Of a DNA stretch of 64,000 nt, positions 24,982 to 36,282 are shown one piece after another (positions within the stretch are counted from its first letter, which is position 1; each line of letters begins with the position of its first letter). The position numbers and the translations under genes are program-made. This DNA comes from Trileptium ribeirensis. Its lineage: Eukaryota; Nematoda; Enoplea; Enoplida; Thoracostomopsidae. Location of the stretch: assembly GCA_030248225.1 (NCBI GenBank), contig JASANE010003235.1:1-64000 (forward strand), in the 5' to 3' direction. The notes under the pieces were generated by a model. That model had not been told where the DNA came from, ran no database searches, and saw only the letters and a list, made by a program, of their open reading frames with translations.

Positions 24982-25386
24982 GATATCACCTTTAGGTGCC
25001 GTACGTTATATGGTTAGTAAAAAGGATAGCATATAATGGGTGACTCAGGGGTTGCAGCCCCCGACAAGCCATATAGCTAGATTGGGCAATGTAAGCTTTA
25101 GAGGTGGAAGTGAAATGCATGCTATGCCGTTCTCGATATACTAAGGCTTAGTCTTAGCCTAAGCTAAGGTCCTTATATGAGCCATCTACTAAAGCCAAGC
25201 TTAAATCGGGGTGTTGCCGCCCCCGAACCTCCACTCTAACTTGTTCTTTTTTACGTTATAACGTCCGGCCCCTAAAAGTAACTTGGGCCGATGGATCGAT
25301 GAGATGATAGATAAGACTTGAAACCTAGGCTTAGTATACCGAGAAGCGCATAGCTCGTATTACACTTCCGCTGCTAAAAGTTTGAG
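24982..25386. mobile_element. family F1 MITE with a second F1 MITE nested inside
   Basis: A plus-oriented F1 element is split into 24982-25083 (TACGTTATATGGTTAG, then GGGGTTGCAGCCCCC) and 25290-25386 (CCTAGGCTTAGTATACCGAG to CTTCCGCTGCTAAAAG). Between the halves sits a full F1 copy in the opposite orientation, 25084-25289, beginning GGGCAATGTAAGCTTTAGAG and ending CCCCTAAAAGTAACTTGGGC. The two halves add up to one F1 length of about 200 bp. The ends are short inverted repeats. F1 copies also lie at 41743-41957 and 51113-51310. Confidence 0.75.
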
Positions 25387-25584
25387 TAGGTCGGTTAGAC
25401 CGGTCAAGCAGTACTGATGTTTTATCTTAACATAAATGTAACAGTTTGTTGTAGTTTTTTCACAAACAGCTGTCTTGGTAATTTATATATTATTAGTAGG
25501 GCTCAGTTAGATCTTAAATATGTATATAGTTGAATGTCAGAAACCCTGCAAAATACCCAAAATCGTAGAAATTTGGGCCATCGT

Positions 25585-25745
25585 AACTTTTAGGGGCGGA
25601 AGTGCGATGGTTGCTACACCGTAAAATCATTGAGCCTAATTTGACTCAGTGATTTCGCAGTGTATGCCGTTCTCAATATACCGCCCTGAGCCTTAGCCTA
25701 ATTTAATATATCTATATAAACCTTATACATCATTTACCTTAAGAT
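25585..25745 (-). mobile_element. F1 MITE fragment (end portion) with a 50 bp hairpin inserted
   Basis: CGTAACTTTTAGGGGCGGAAG and TGCCGTTCTCAATATACC are the reversed right end of F1. Between them, at about 25615-25666, lies an extra palindrome. Its left arm TACACCGTAAAATCATTGAG pairs with its right arm CTCAGTGATTTCGCAGTGTA around a short loop. The hairpin is absent from all other F1 copies here. Confidence 0.65.
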
Positions 25746-26599
25746 GTACGCACCTAGGGCTGGATTCTGTCTGAGAGCCAAATCCCGCTCGTGACAAAAA
25801 CGCACAGCCACCTCGGCCCTTCATAAATAAAATAAATAGCTAAGCTATGCTAGTATGTTTGTACGTTCCGGGAATGGCTATGTCTCAGGGTTTGATAGCC
25901 GGGACGGGCTACTGAAAATATATTTATTACATTCAGTTTAGTAGATTGTGACACAGGGAAAATAGTTAGCTCTAGCCCCAAAAAAGTGCTATGCTGTGTT
26001 ATAGAATACGTGCTCTAAACGTGACAGACCAAAATTTGTTTGGCGCTAAGGGATGGTGTTTCCAAATATAAGTTTTAACTATGCCAACGTTTTCATTTTC
26101 ACCATATTCACCTTTATATATGCATAAATTACTACTAATATATATATGTTCGTTTTAGAGATTTATTTTTATGGATGTGTTATTACCCGGTGTGTTGGAT
26201 TCTGAGGCAAATGTTTAGAAATCAATCTATTAAATATATTATGTTTACATAGATCTATATAGTAAATTTAGCATTGGCGTAGATGTTTTCTTGATAATTT
26301 ACGTGGAGCGCATATTTCAGCTGATTTTCTCCTCAGATTGTGTCTATTTGTGTTCGGCCTAAATTTCATTTTGTTCAGTTAAACTGCTACATTCCGTTTT
26401 AATACTGATTGTAATTCAATTGGAGTAATTGTGGTTGGTGGTTATCTAACATATGAAGGTTTGTGATCCCAAGCTAAGCCACAAAGGAACCTAGGGTCCA
26501 GCTTAGCATTCTGGCAGCAAAGGTGTGATCCTATCGATTATAGCCGGTTGGCCAAACACTTGCTGCAGGAATACCCACAACGGTCTTAAAGGTCGGACG

Positions 26600-27990
26600 T
26601 TAGGAAAACCAGAACAGCTTTCCTTTGCACCCAAGACGAACACAACTGCTTTCCACTGCGCATACAATGACAACGCTCCAGTTTGATAGTTTAGTGTCGA
26701 TATTGGTCCACTCCTCCAGTTGGATATTGCTCCGCCTTCAGTTAGATACTGGTGCCTCAGTCCAGTTTGATATTGGTGCCCTCTCTGATTTGCTCTTGGT
26801 GTTCCCCTCCAGTTAAGCATTTCTGCCCCCTCCATTTTGGTGTTCGTGCCCTCTCCAGTTGATATTGTGCCCCCTTTAGTCTGATATTGATACCCTCTTC
26901 CAAGTAGATATTGTTGCCCGACTCAAGTTTGCTATTGGTTCACTCTGCTAATTGATATTGGTGCCCTCTCCGGCTTGCTATTAGTGTCCCATTCCGTTTG
27001 ATATTGGTGCCCCACTCCAGTTTGATAGTGGCGTCCCCGTCCAGTTTATGTTGGTGCCCCTCCAGTAGAATTTCTACATTTGGACCTCAAGCGTCATAGA
27101 AACAAAGGCTACGTAGCAATAGCAATTACAAACGATACAGTGCAATTTGTGTTATAAAAACAAATTTAGAAATGATCAAAGGAAAAGCCAAAGAAATATG
27201 TTACTTGCAATATTAGAGCCTTTGCTATGCCGAAAATATTGGTGGACATGCTACCATTCGACGTATCTTGAATAATTTATGCTCTTCATGGACAGCATGT
27301 GATTCATAGCATTATGTATCTTGAACAAGCTAATAACTTTGTAACTCTTGCTCGTATCGCATTTTATTAGTGTTCTAGATTTAGTGGGCATCTCTATAAC
27401 AATCATGCTAAAATAATACCAATAATATCATTACTTTTCATGTACTAAGTTGATCAGAACGCGACGCTTACATATGTTACAAACGGCAGTCGTGAGCCTG
27501 AGTCAAGTGAAATTGCACAAACGAGGGGACACCAATTGCATACTGTTGGGGCACCAATATCAAACTGGAAGGGGGCTACAATATCAGACTGGAGGGGCAC
27601 AGTATCAAACTGGAGGGGCACCAATATCAAACTGGAGGGGGCACCAACATCAAACTGGAGGGGGACACCACTATCACACTGGATAGGGCACCAATATCAA
27701 ACTGGAGGGAACACCAATATCAAACTGGAGGAGGACACCTATATCAAACTGGAAGGGGACACCCATATCAATCTGGAGGGGAATACCAATATCAAGCTGG
27801 GTGTCTTCATTTTGCGGGCGGTGGAAAACTGTGGTCTTCATTTTGCGTGCAGTGGAAAACCGTGGTCTTCATTTTGCGGGCAGTGGAAACCTTTGTCTTT
27901 TGTTTTGCTTGCAATGTATAACTATTGTGTTCATTTTGGGTGCAATGGAAAGCCGTTGTCTTCATTTTCCCTGCAATCGTTGCAGACGTG
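26600..27990. mobile_element. Foldback-like element: inverted minisatellite arms
   Basis: The left arm (26600-27065) is an array of ~20-26 bp units around CCAGTTTGATATTGGTGCCC. The right arm (27536-27800) is the same unit reversed, GGGCACCAATATCAAACTGG. Each arm has an outer array, also inverted between sides, of a ~36 bp unit (GTCTTCATTTTGCGTGCAGT..., 27800-27985; its complement near 26605-26670). The spacer of about 470 bp (27066-27535) is unique and non-coding. Long inverted arms made of short tandem repeats are the layout of Foldback elements. F1 fragments lie outside on both sides (25585-25745 and 28040-28117). Open frames over the arms are repeat translations. Confidence 0.7.
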
Positions 27991-28039
27991 TCTACCGTGT
28001 GCAATTCGCGCACGCACTTTAGTGTGAAATACGCATTAG

Positions 28040-28117
28040 TATATGGCTCATATAGGGACCTTAGCGTAGGCTTATTATATCGAGAACGACATTCACTTCC
28101 GCCGTTAAGGTAACTTT
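28040..28117 (+). mobile_element. F1 MITE fragment (right end)
   Basis: Reads TATAGGGACCTTAGC, GCTTATTATATCGAGAACG and CACTTCCGCCGTTAAGGTAA. This matches the right end of F1 and is inverted relative to the fragment at 25585-25745. Confidence 0.65.
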
Positions 28118-29224
28118 GACCCCAACAACTATACATTTAGAGATAACATGGATATAAAATTTCAAAACTCCTTTATTTCGGTAGAGAAGATGCAGCGTAA
28201 GTTAAAGTTGGTGTCCGGCGTCACGCGGCAAGCGCTTTGGGCATAACTGTCGATAGGGTGTCATATTTTCTCGCCAGCCCATGGTGTTGAGTAAATATTC
28301 GCAACAATAGGGGGAATTAGAAAATTTTTTAGCAAATTGGCGAATATTTTATGTTAAGTTTTAGTAAATTTGACAAATTAACCATAATTCCTCAATATTT
28401 CCATAACCATAAAGCTATGCTATATATGTGAAGGCTCAGAATTTTCTGTCTAACTCGTTCGCTACATGATTTATATGTGACAATTATGGACTCTCTGTGT
28501 TAATTTTCAGTGGCACTTGTACACTTTTTTAGTCCTACGATTCATGCTCGCAATTATAAATTGTTAATGGTTATAGATGTGATCGTGATCGACTTCCTAA
28601 ACCTATGCTACATGCATTGTACAATGCTGGTATGCTAAAATATGAATTTTCCTATTACTGAGCGGTTGGAGACTTAATTTCTCGGAAAGTTCACTATTGT
28701 ACTGTAGATCACCTAACTTTAAGCAGAATGCTAAATTTTTCTGTCATTTACGATTTTGCGGCCGTACTGTTAAAGGCCCGTGTCCTCTGGAATATGATAT
28801 GCAAGCATTTGTCGTCTAAGGATCTACCGAGGATTAAAAGTATATATCTAAATAACATAGAACTAGTGTTGGATAACGGCTGCGTTCGACCTCAAACGGC
28901 TCACCGACGAACCATCGGACGGCCTTGATTTGGAGCATGGAATTGTTTAAATCAATGCTTGAATGTGCTATTAAAAACTTACAAGTCAAAATCTTACAAA
29001 TCGGCTGCTGTGGGGTCGAGCAAGAGTATACTTGGGACCATACGGAAAAACAGGAAGTGAATTTTATGCTGGATTTTGCAATATTCTGCGGGCCAACCGT
29101 ATAGTTTGCTGTGGTAAGCACTTTTTGGTGCTACATTTTTTGCTTACTGCTATTTTATTCTTACATGTGCGTCTATAATACATCATTTGCCTATTATATT
29201 TGCAGCTAAAAATGTAAAACGAAA
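28118..29224. other. no supported gene; intergenic DNA
   Basis: Open frames on both strands (28728-28928, 28834-29121) overlap each other and show no recognisable motif. Confidence 0.4.
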
Positions 29225-29304
29225 GGTGTCGGCGGGAGTTGAACATCTAAAAATTCAAATTTTTGGGGAGACTGGTTGACGCGCTAGACCACTGCGACGA
29301 CACG
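29225..29304 (-). tRNA. tRNA-like sequence (tRNA pseudogene or tRNA-derived SINE head)
   Basis: On the minus strand an A-box-like AGTGGTCTAGCGCG is followed about 40 bases later by a good B box, GTTCAACTC. The outer ends, GTGTCG and CGACAC, can pair like an acceptor stem. CGC...GCG can form a short D stem. The anticodon arm is not recognisable, the T stem is poor, and the middle holds AAAAATTTGAATTTTT, which folds on itself. This fits a decayed tRNA or the pol III promoter part of a SINE better than a working tRNA. No isotype can be assigned. Confidence 0.4.
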
Positions 29305-30232
29305 TTTTAATAAACGTATGCTGTTGCAGGTTTTTTCAACTGTGGTGCACGTTTTTCAAAGACGTTTGAAATGCTGCATATATCCTAATTTTAATAAATT
29401 AGGTCGGACGAAAGTAAGCTTAGGCACTGATGTCAGGTTCCCGGTATAGTATATCTGGCTTGTCAAGAACCCGGGTACCCGAGCAATATGTATCTTGGCT
29501 GTTGCTAAAATTATATTTCAGCCTCTATGAACGGAAAATGATCAATGTCAGGTATTTTCGTTTTAGCACTTGGTTAGATAATCGTTGCGAGCATAGGTGC
29601 CGAAGTTTCGTCCGTTCAGAGGGAGGGGTATTTTAATAATAGGAACTCAACATTTGTCTTATATTTGCTAATATTTGTCCTAATTTTTGACAATTTGTTA
29701 TAAATTTTTATAGTGTGCCCTATAGTTTGCCAATTTTCAGTAATAATATCCCCCGAAACAAAATGTTAAACTTAACTGCTTGTTACTAAATAAAACTATT
29801 CTGATTTTAAGATAGATCATCCTGTTTCCTGGTTTACGACGTGAATGAAGTGTTTTATTACAGCGACTACAGCTCAGGAACACATGGGCGGAAATTTCAA
29901 ATTTTTACAATTGAATGTGCTTCTACCCACCAGGCTATAATGGCAAAAGCATTTATCTACATATGTTTCTCTTTTCACTTGTGGGAATTAAACAACCGCC
30001 CATGTTTATAGCAAATCTAGCTGAATTCTGGTGTTACCTTCTACGGCAATATGATAGCTGTCCAAATGATGTGACAAAAAGTTTAAATGAAACCAGATTA
30101 CTTTGTACACGGTTGGCCAAACAATTTTATGGTTGTTTGACAAAAATTGATTTTTAATACTTAACCACCGCCGATCAGTTCTGACCCAAACTTACCTCAG
30201 CTTCCTGTACTGATTCTACTATTAGGTTATAT
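29305..30232. other. no firm gene; one unrecognised open frame
   Basis: An 80-residue plus frame at 29915-30157 contains several Cys and ends at TAA. It could be an exon of something small, but it has no motif I know and no clear splice partner. Confidence 0.25.
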
Positions 30233-30447
30233 CAAGAGTGCATTAGGGAAGAGTATGACACTTCCCTGCACTCATATGTTAGCCCGTCTTTGATGGTCGG
30301 TCGTTTTTGGCCTGACCCCCCTCCAGTTCCTGGGGGGACATGTCGACCCACCAGAAGCTGGGGAGGCGGTCAGGCCGTAAACGCCGCGACATCAAACACA
30401 ATACATGAGTGCAGGGAAGTGTCATACTCTTCCCTAATGCACTCTTG
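30233..30447. mobile_element. hairpin MITE with perfect 43 bp terminal inverted repeats
   Basis: 30233-30275 and 30405-30447 are exact reverse complements (CAAGAGTGCATTAGGGAAGA...). Each TIR also contains its own imperfect palindrome, GTGCA..AGGGAAG..CTTCCCT..TGCAC. The 130 bp interior is G+C-rich with a partial inverted structure of its own. Flanks GGTTATATC and GGTTACATT agree at 7 of 9 positions if the last TIR base is counted with the flank. That would fit the 9 bp duplications of Mutator-like elements. Confidence 0.85.
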
Positions 30448-31736
30448 GTTACATTAACAGTGCTAAATATCATGGTATATAAACATTGTGTAAAAGAGTA
30501 TGTGTCGTTAACGTCATGATTTGTATAAAAGTCTCTTTATATGATGACATTTATCCCACAATAAATTATTTTCGAGCTTTTAATAGGGGGATAGTGGGTG
30601 GGAACGAGAGCAGTAGGGGTAGGTTGTCAGGTGGATAGATTTTTGAAATGATTTGAAATTCCAATTTTTAAAATTTTCGGCACTAATTTTACCAACTCCC
30701 CTTAATGTGTCCTAATTGTTCCCCAATTTCGCCCAAATTTTGCTCATTTGTGCCGGATTTTTGCAAAGATTTTCCGTGCGCCTTGGGTGCAAGGCGGGTG
30801 TACGGAGCCTCAGGGGTATCAGGAGGCTACCTCCTAGGAGAATCGGCGACAGCCCCTGCCTCGCGAGGGAGGGGGTGGGCGGTCGGACTACAGGTGAAGC
30901 ATAATTTTGTCGCTTAAGGGCATGTATTGTAATTGTGCGTCATTTTTGAGAAGTCAGTTGCTTTGGAGGACATTTATCTCGCAATGATTTGTTTTATTAG
31001 TGGATTTAGTTTACTTACAAATTGCATTAGTTATACGCCATATGATACTGTATTTCTGCTCATGTTGAACCGTGGGTCGGAAGATATCCCATTAGTTATG
31101 GCTGCAAATTCGTATTCAGAAATTTAGAGCCTAGCAATCTTTCATTCTGAAGGTAAAAGTTATATTAAAATGGATGCAATATGTTTAGATCAACAACGCA
31201 GCCTACCAGCATTAGATACCGATTTGCGCACCTAACATGAACGACGCAAAGATTCATGAATTTTGAGTGGGTACAATAGGCTTCCGAGAACATCCGATGT
31301 TAGGGTGCGATACTCGGTTACCCGGGCAATAATCGTGTACTTTGGATAAATTTAGTCGGGTCTGGCACCTGGATACCCGGGTAGCGATGTACTGCCCAAT
31401 ACCCGTTCCTAAAAGAGCTTAACAGCACCAATTTGGATTAATAAAACGGAGAGCTAGCTACCTGAATTTAGCGGACACATTCCGCAAAACCAACACACTT
31501 CTATAATGACCGTTTAGAGCACAGTTTACTATACGCTACTCTATGTGATTTATAGTTTGTTCAGCTCTTAAAAAAATTGAAAAAGGTTGCAGTAACAGTA
31601 GTTTAGTTAATAGCTGAAAAGTCACTCGGTAAAATAATTTAATAATTCTTATTTAACTAAAGTATTAAATCCACCAGTTAATATTGGTCACCTTCTGTAT
31701 TCGTCAAGCATTTTACTCGTTTAAATCATTGGTGAA
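30448..31736. other. intergenic DNA upstream of MECR
   Basis: A G+C-rich patch at 30770-30895 has open frames in two phases with no motif. CCCGGGTA-type words near 31316-31405 recall similar words near 29465 and 43755-43800 and may be degraded transposon ends. No promoter element can be argued. Confidence 0.35.
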
Positions 31737-32079
31737 ATGCTTTTTCGACGCCTGTTTGGTAGTTCGTCAACAGCTTCAATATCGGTTCGCTCAATTGTCT
31801 ATCCGCAATTTGGCGACCCGGCCAAAGTTTTATCCCTAACCACTGGGGATCTGACTCCGGATCAGCTGCGACCAAAATCGGATCAAGTACTGATACAAAC
31901 CCTTGCGGCGCCTGTGAATCCGTCTGATATTAATATGATTCAGGGGATTTACCCGTTAAAGCCTGAGCGGTTCCCGGCCGTCGGTGGCAATGAAGGCGTC
32001 GCTCAAGTTATCGATATAGGCGTTGATGTTCATGACGTTACTGTCGGAGATTGGGTTATACCCACGATGCAGGGTAGTG
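31737..32079 (+). CDS. MECR: mitochondrial enoyl-[ACP]/trans-2-enoyl-CoA reductase, exon 1
   Basis: MECR reduces trans-2-enoyl thioesters with NADPH, the last step of each mitochondrial fatty-acid elongation cycle, which supplies octanoyl groups for lipoate. This exon encodes about 114 residues. An Arg-rich, Ser-rich start (MLFRRLF...) resembles a mitochondrial targeting peptide. Next come VYPQFGDPAKVL, then APVNPSDINMIQGIYP, whose Tyr corresponds to the catalytic Tyr of the family, then PAVGGNEGVAQV and GDWVIPT. The coding frame stops matching the family after GSG, exactly at a consensus donor, G|GTAAGT (intron begins 32080). The split codon (first base here, two bases in exon 2) restores G-T-W, as in animal MECR. 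The ATG at 31737 gives a plausible presequence. Confidence 0.93.
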
Positions 32080-33661
32080 GTAAGTTGGGCAATAAAATCG
32101 ATTTTAGTTTGAACGGAAATATATAATCCCGAATATATTTTATGCTTTGATGATTTCTCAAATGTTATCGATATGCTACTTGCGGATCAAAATATCATGT
32201 CTCAATGCGAAAGTTTACATTACATTGGGTCGTAACTTTGAGTTGAGTCCAAGCGATGGTTGATGTACGTATATGTAATACATCATTTACCTTAAGAAGA
32301 TTCGGCCACGGCCTGATTTTGTCACAGTCTGCCGCGGCTTTAAAGCGAAACTTAGCTAGCCGCGATTAGCCATTGTGACATTTTACCGAGCCAGGTCCAA
32401 CAAATGCATTGCCGGCTGAAAAAAATGTCACCAGGGCCGGGATCGATTCTAAAAGCCAGAAATATATGACGGCAATGGGAAATCATGTAATAGTGGGTAT
32501 TGATAAGGTATTGTATATACGTAAAATGTCCTTCAATAATACATTTTTATGCAACAAGGGCGTATTTCATATAACTCCTAAGCTGGTTTTTAGAAAGTAC
32601 CTAAACAAATATTTTGATAATTTTTTCAGGCTCGCAAAGCCCGCACTCTGTAAACCTATACCGTGGGCTTCGGAAGTAGATCATTATTGACTTTAAACTA
32701 TTCTCCTGGATTTAGGGTCGTAGTAGTTAATTCCTTGCCAGTGAAATTATTGCTCAGAGTATTTGAAGCGAAAGTTTGTTCAATTTCGTGACACACTTCG
32801 ATTCCGTACAGCCAGCTGCCTTACGAAAGGTTTTCATGCTTAACAATATTATGAAATTGGCCCAGACCCCGTTCCACGTTCTTTGCCGCAACACGGATTA
32901 CACAAATAACTTAGAGGTTTTCGGACGGATACCACTACTAAAATAGCGTTTGAGCGCACCTACCAAAGGAAACTAACTATCCACTGTTTAAAACAGCGCT
33001 CATCAAAGGGTATCGACAATAGCGCCCACGGTTCAATAAAAGAACTACGAAATGGCTTTAGTTATTTCGACAGCAAGTGCTAAAAATTACCGTCAAGTTT
33101 CCAAGACGCGGGACACTAAGACTTTTGGATGGTGCTACCTGTGCCCAAACACCTAGTCGTTTTTGATATTAGCGCTTACCGTTAATTTACAGGACTGCGA
33201 ACGCGAACGGGTGCCTTCTAACCTGGGTCTCATTATTTGATCGCAAACTTGGCCCGGCCCGGTGGTACCTGTACAACCCTTGACGTGCATCCTTGCCAGT
33301 GACGGAGTGGTGGATATGGGTGTGTCTGCCTTCAGTTGGGCTATTTTGAATTGAAACATTTTTTTGCTGAATTAAGATTTTGTGATACAACCGCAAAGAT
33401 AAAATGTTTAAGCGTTAAAAGTGTAACGTTGATCGTGACTTTCTAATTGAACGGAGCGAAGCGAATCGTTTTTGTTTTCGTCAGAGGGAGAAAATTCGGC
33501 ACCGTCTGTCAGTCCGTCAGTTGAACTCCTCAATAACTGCTGGGCCGATTTAAAAAACTTTTTTGTTTGAAAGGCCTGATATCGGACAGGTCCAAAACAT
33601 ATATATTTTGTCAAAACTTGCTTTAGTTAATTAGTAATTAACTAATTGGGTAAGCGTGTCA

Positions 33662-35060
33662 GCTTGCTTTTAGCATTTTCAAACACAAATTGCTTATTTT
33701 TCGATGAATCATTAGTGTAAAGTTATTATTTTGGTGCGTATACTACATTTCGCCGTGCAGATTATGAATCTGGTGTTTATTACTGTTCGGAGATGTTAAA
33801 AATATGCTAATTAGTTAGTTTATTAGCTAATTACTAGTTAATTATTTACTAACTAATTTTTGCTTGCTTTTAGCATTTTCAAACACAAATTGCTTATTTT
33901 TCGATGAATCATTAGTGTAAAGTTATTATTTTGGTGCGTATACTACATTTCGCCGTGCAGATTATGAATCTGGTGTTTATTACTGTTCGGAGATGTTAAA
34001 AATATGCTAATTAGTTAGTTTATTAGCTAATTACTAGTTAATTATTTACTAACTAATTTTTGCTTGCTTTTAGCATTTTCAAACAAAAATTGCTCATTTT
34101 TCAATGAATGATTAGTGTAAAAATATTATTTTGTTGCGTATACTACATTTCGCCGTGGCAGATTATGAATCTGGTGTTTATTACTGTTCGGAGATGTTAA
34201 AAATATGCTAATTAGTTAGTTTATTAGCTAATTACTAGTTAATTATTTACTAACTAATTTTTGCCTGCTTTTAGCATTTTCAAACACAAATTGCTTATTT
34301 TTGATGAATCATTAGTGTAAAGTTATTATTTTGGTGCGTATACTACATTTCGCCGTGCAGATTATGAATCTGGTGTTTATTACTGTTCGGAGATGTTAAA
34401 AATATGCTAATTAGTTAGTTTATTAGCTAATTACTAGTTAATTATTTACTAACTAATTTTTGCTTGCTTTTAGCATTTTCAAACACAAATTGCTTATTTT
34501 TCGATGAATCATTAGTGTAAAGTTATTATTTTGGTGCGTATACTACATTTCGCCGTGCAGATTATGAATCTGGTGTTTATTACTGTTCGGAGATGTTAAA
34601 AATATGCTAATTAGTTAGTTTATTAGCTAATTACTAGTTAATTATTTACTAACTAATTTTTGCTTGCTTTTAGCATTTTCAAACACAAATTGCTTATTTT
34701 TCGATGAATCATTAGTGTAAAGTTATTATTTTGGTGCGTATACTACATTTCGCCGTGCAGATTATGAATCTGGTGTTTATTACTGTTCGGAGATGTTAAA
34801 ATATGCTAATTAGTTAGTTTATTAGCTAATTACTAGTTAATTATTTACTAACTAATTTTTGCTTGCTTTTAGCATTTTCAAACACAAATTGCTTATTTTT
34901 CGATGAATCATTAGTGTAAAGTTATTATTTTGGTGCGTATACTACATTTCGCCGTGCAGATTATGAATCTGGTGTTTATTACTGTTCGGAGATGTTAAAA
35001 ATATGCTAATTAGTTAGTTTATTAGCTAATTACTAGTTAATTATTTACTAACTAATTTTT
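33662..35060. repeat. 200 bp tandem array, seven near-identical copies
   Basis: Units begin at GCTTGCTTTTAGCATTTTCA at 33662, 33862, 34062, 34263, 34462, 34662 and 34861, so the period is 199-201 bp. Copies differ by only a few bases; the third (from 34062) is the most diverged. Each ends in an A+T-rich stretch of TTAGTTAG/TAACTAAT words that can pair with itself. A partial unit-like end lies just upstream (TAGTTAATTAGTAATTAACTA, 33624). Homogeneity implies recent expansion or ongoing conversion. Confidence 0.95.
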
Positions 35061-36044
35061 GAAAATTTTCAAACTGCTCCGAAATAAAAAAAATGCACTC
35101 GCGGGTTTTCTATGACGTTGATAACGAATATGACATTTCTGAAGCTCTAAAACTTGGCCCTATGTGCTACCGTGAAATTTTTTGGCTCAATGGTACGTCG
35201 TCGGCCAACGAATGGTCGATTCCCGAGAAGGTTCACTGCTATCATATCGGGGCCGCGCGATTATTTGTTCCTCCAATGACAAAAAATACGAGAAATTTTA
35301 AAATTTACAAATGACTAGACTTTAAAAATTGTAATTCGAAAAGTTAGTTTTAGTTGTAGGAACCAAAGACTTGCTTTATTTGATGAATACCGCGCTAATA
35401 CAATTGCTTTTATAGAAAACAGCAACTCCAAAGACGTATAGCCAAGCGCCAGCAATTTACATCACATAAATTGAAAACGTGGAAAAATTTGATTATTTTT
35501 GGTGCTAAAATTTACCAAATTTTGCTGCGCGACCGTCGCGCAGGGTTGATAACCCACCAAGTTTGGGTTAAAACAATGAACCAAAGGTGTTTAACGCGTG
35601 AAATAACCTTGTAATCCTATCGTTCACTCCTAACAAGCGAAATTTTAAAAATTTCACTTTCAGAGGTATTTATAAAGTGTGGTTCATGGCTCGAAAACTG
35701 CTGCTCAGATAAAAATGCAAATCAACAGTATGATCGCTGTCGGTGAGAGATTCTGATAGAATTGACAGTCTATTTTGTCGATTCGATGCCTCTGGCAAGA
35801 ATTATAATCTAAAATGTGGGGCAAAGACACAAAATCGAAGTCTCCAATTCTTGTCCATTTTGGGAAAATTTCATGCAGAAAATTATGGAAGCAGCGTAAG
35901 TGTAAAACTATGTGAACAACTACATTTCCTTCCCCACTGAATTAAAGAATTGCGAAAATCCATCAATCTGGTGAAGAATTATGTGGCGAATTCATGGCGA
36001 AAAGAATTTTTGTCGAAATTTGTGAAATATCTGAAAGTTTTGAT

Positions 36045-36180
36045 ATTATATATTTGAAAATATATCTGATATTATTTATATATATTATTATTATTTATAT
36101 ATAAAATATATACATTATTATATATAAAAAGTATTAGTATTTATATATAAAATATATATAATATTAAATTTAAGAGTATT
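36045..36180. repeat. A+T simple-sequence tract
   Basis: Runs of TATATATTATT and ATATATAAAATATATA near the 3' end of the MECR intron. Confidence 0.8.
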
Positions 36181-36282
36181 ATAAAAAATAGAAATTGAAA
36201 AATATCAAAAATTTTTGACGCTATTTGAGAAATATCCGCTCATTGCGCTGTCGTCGTTTCTATAATATGCTGCAAATTTAAG

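Larger units (their letters stand above)
32080..36282 (+). other. MECR intron (4.2 kb, phase 1)
   Basis: Donor GTAAGT at 32080; acceptor AAATTTAAG ending at 36282. The joined frame matches the family without a gap, so no exon is missing between. The intron contains a seven-copy 200 bp array (33662-35060), an unrecognised 73-residue open frame just after it (35093-35314) and an A+T microsatellite-like stretch (about 36045-36180). The acceptor lacks a strong pyrimidine tract. Confidence 0.88.

Noticed and set aside
27450..28136. Open frames of 78-163 residues over the Foldback-like right arm
   Set aside because: They follow the 22 bp and 36 bp units and occur in several phases and both strands.
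29255..29268. AATTTTTGG, resembling an Sm site of a spliced-leader RNA
   Set aside because: No adjacent leader/donor or stem-loop layout of an SL gene; the same DNA is better explained by the minus-strand tRNA-like structure.
33420..33560. GTCTGTCAGTCCGTCAG-type stretch that might be a repeat or regulatory tract
   Set aside because: Too short and single in the window; nothing supports a function.
35093..35314. 73-residue frame after the intron array as an extra MECR exon
   Set aside because: Exons 1 and 2 join without a gap against the family, and the frame has no MECR similarity.
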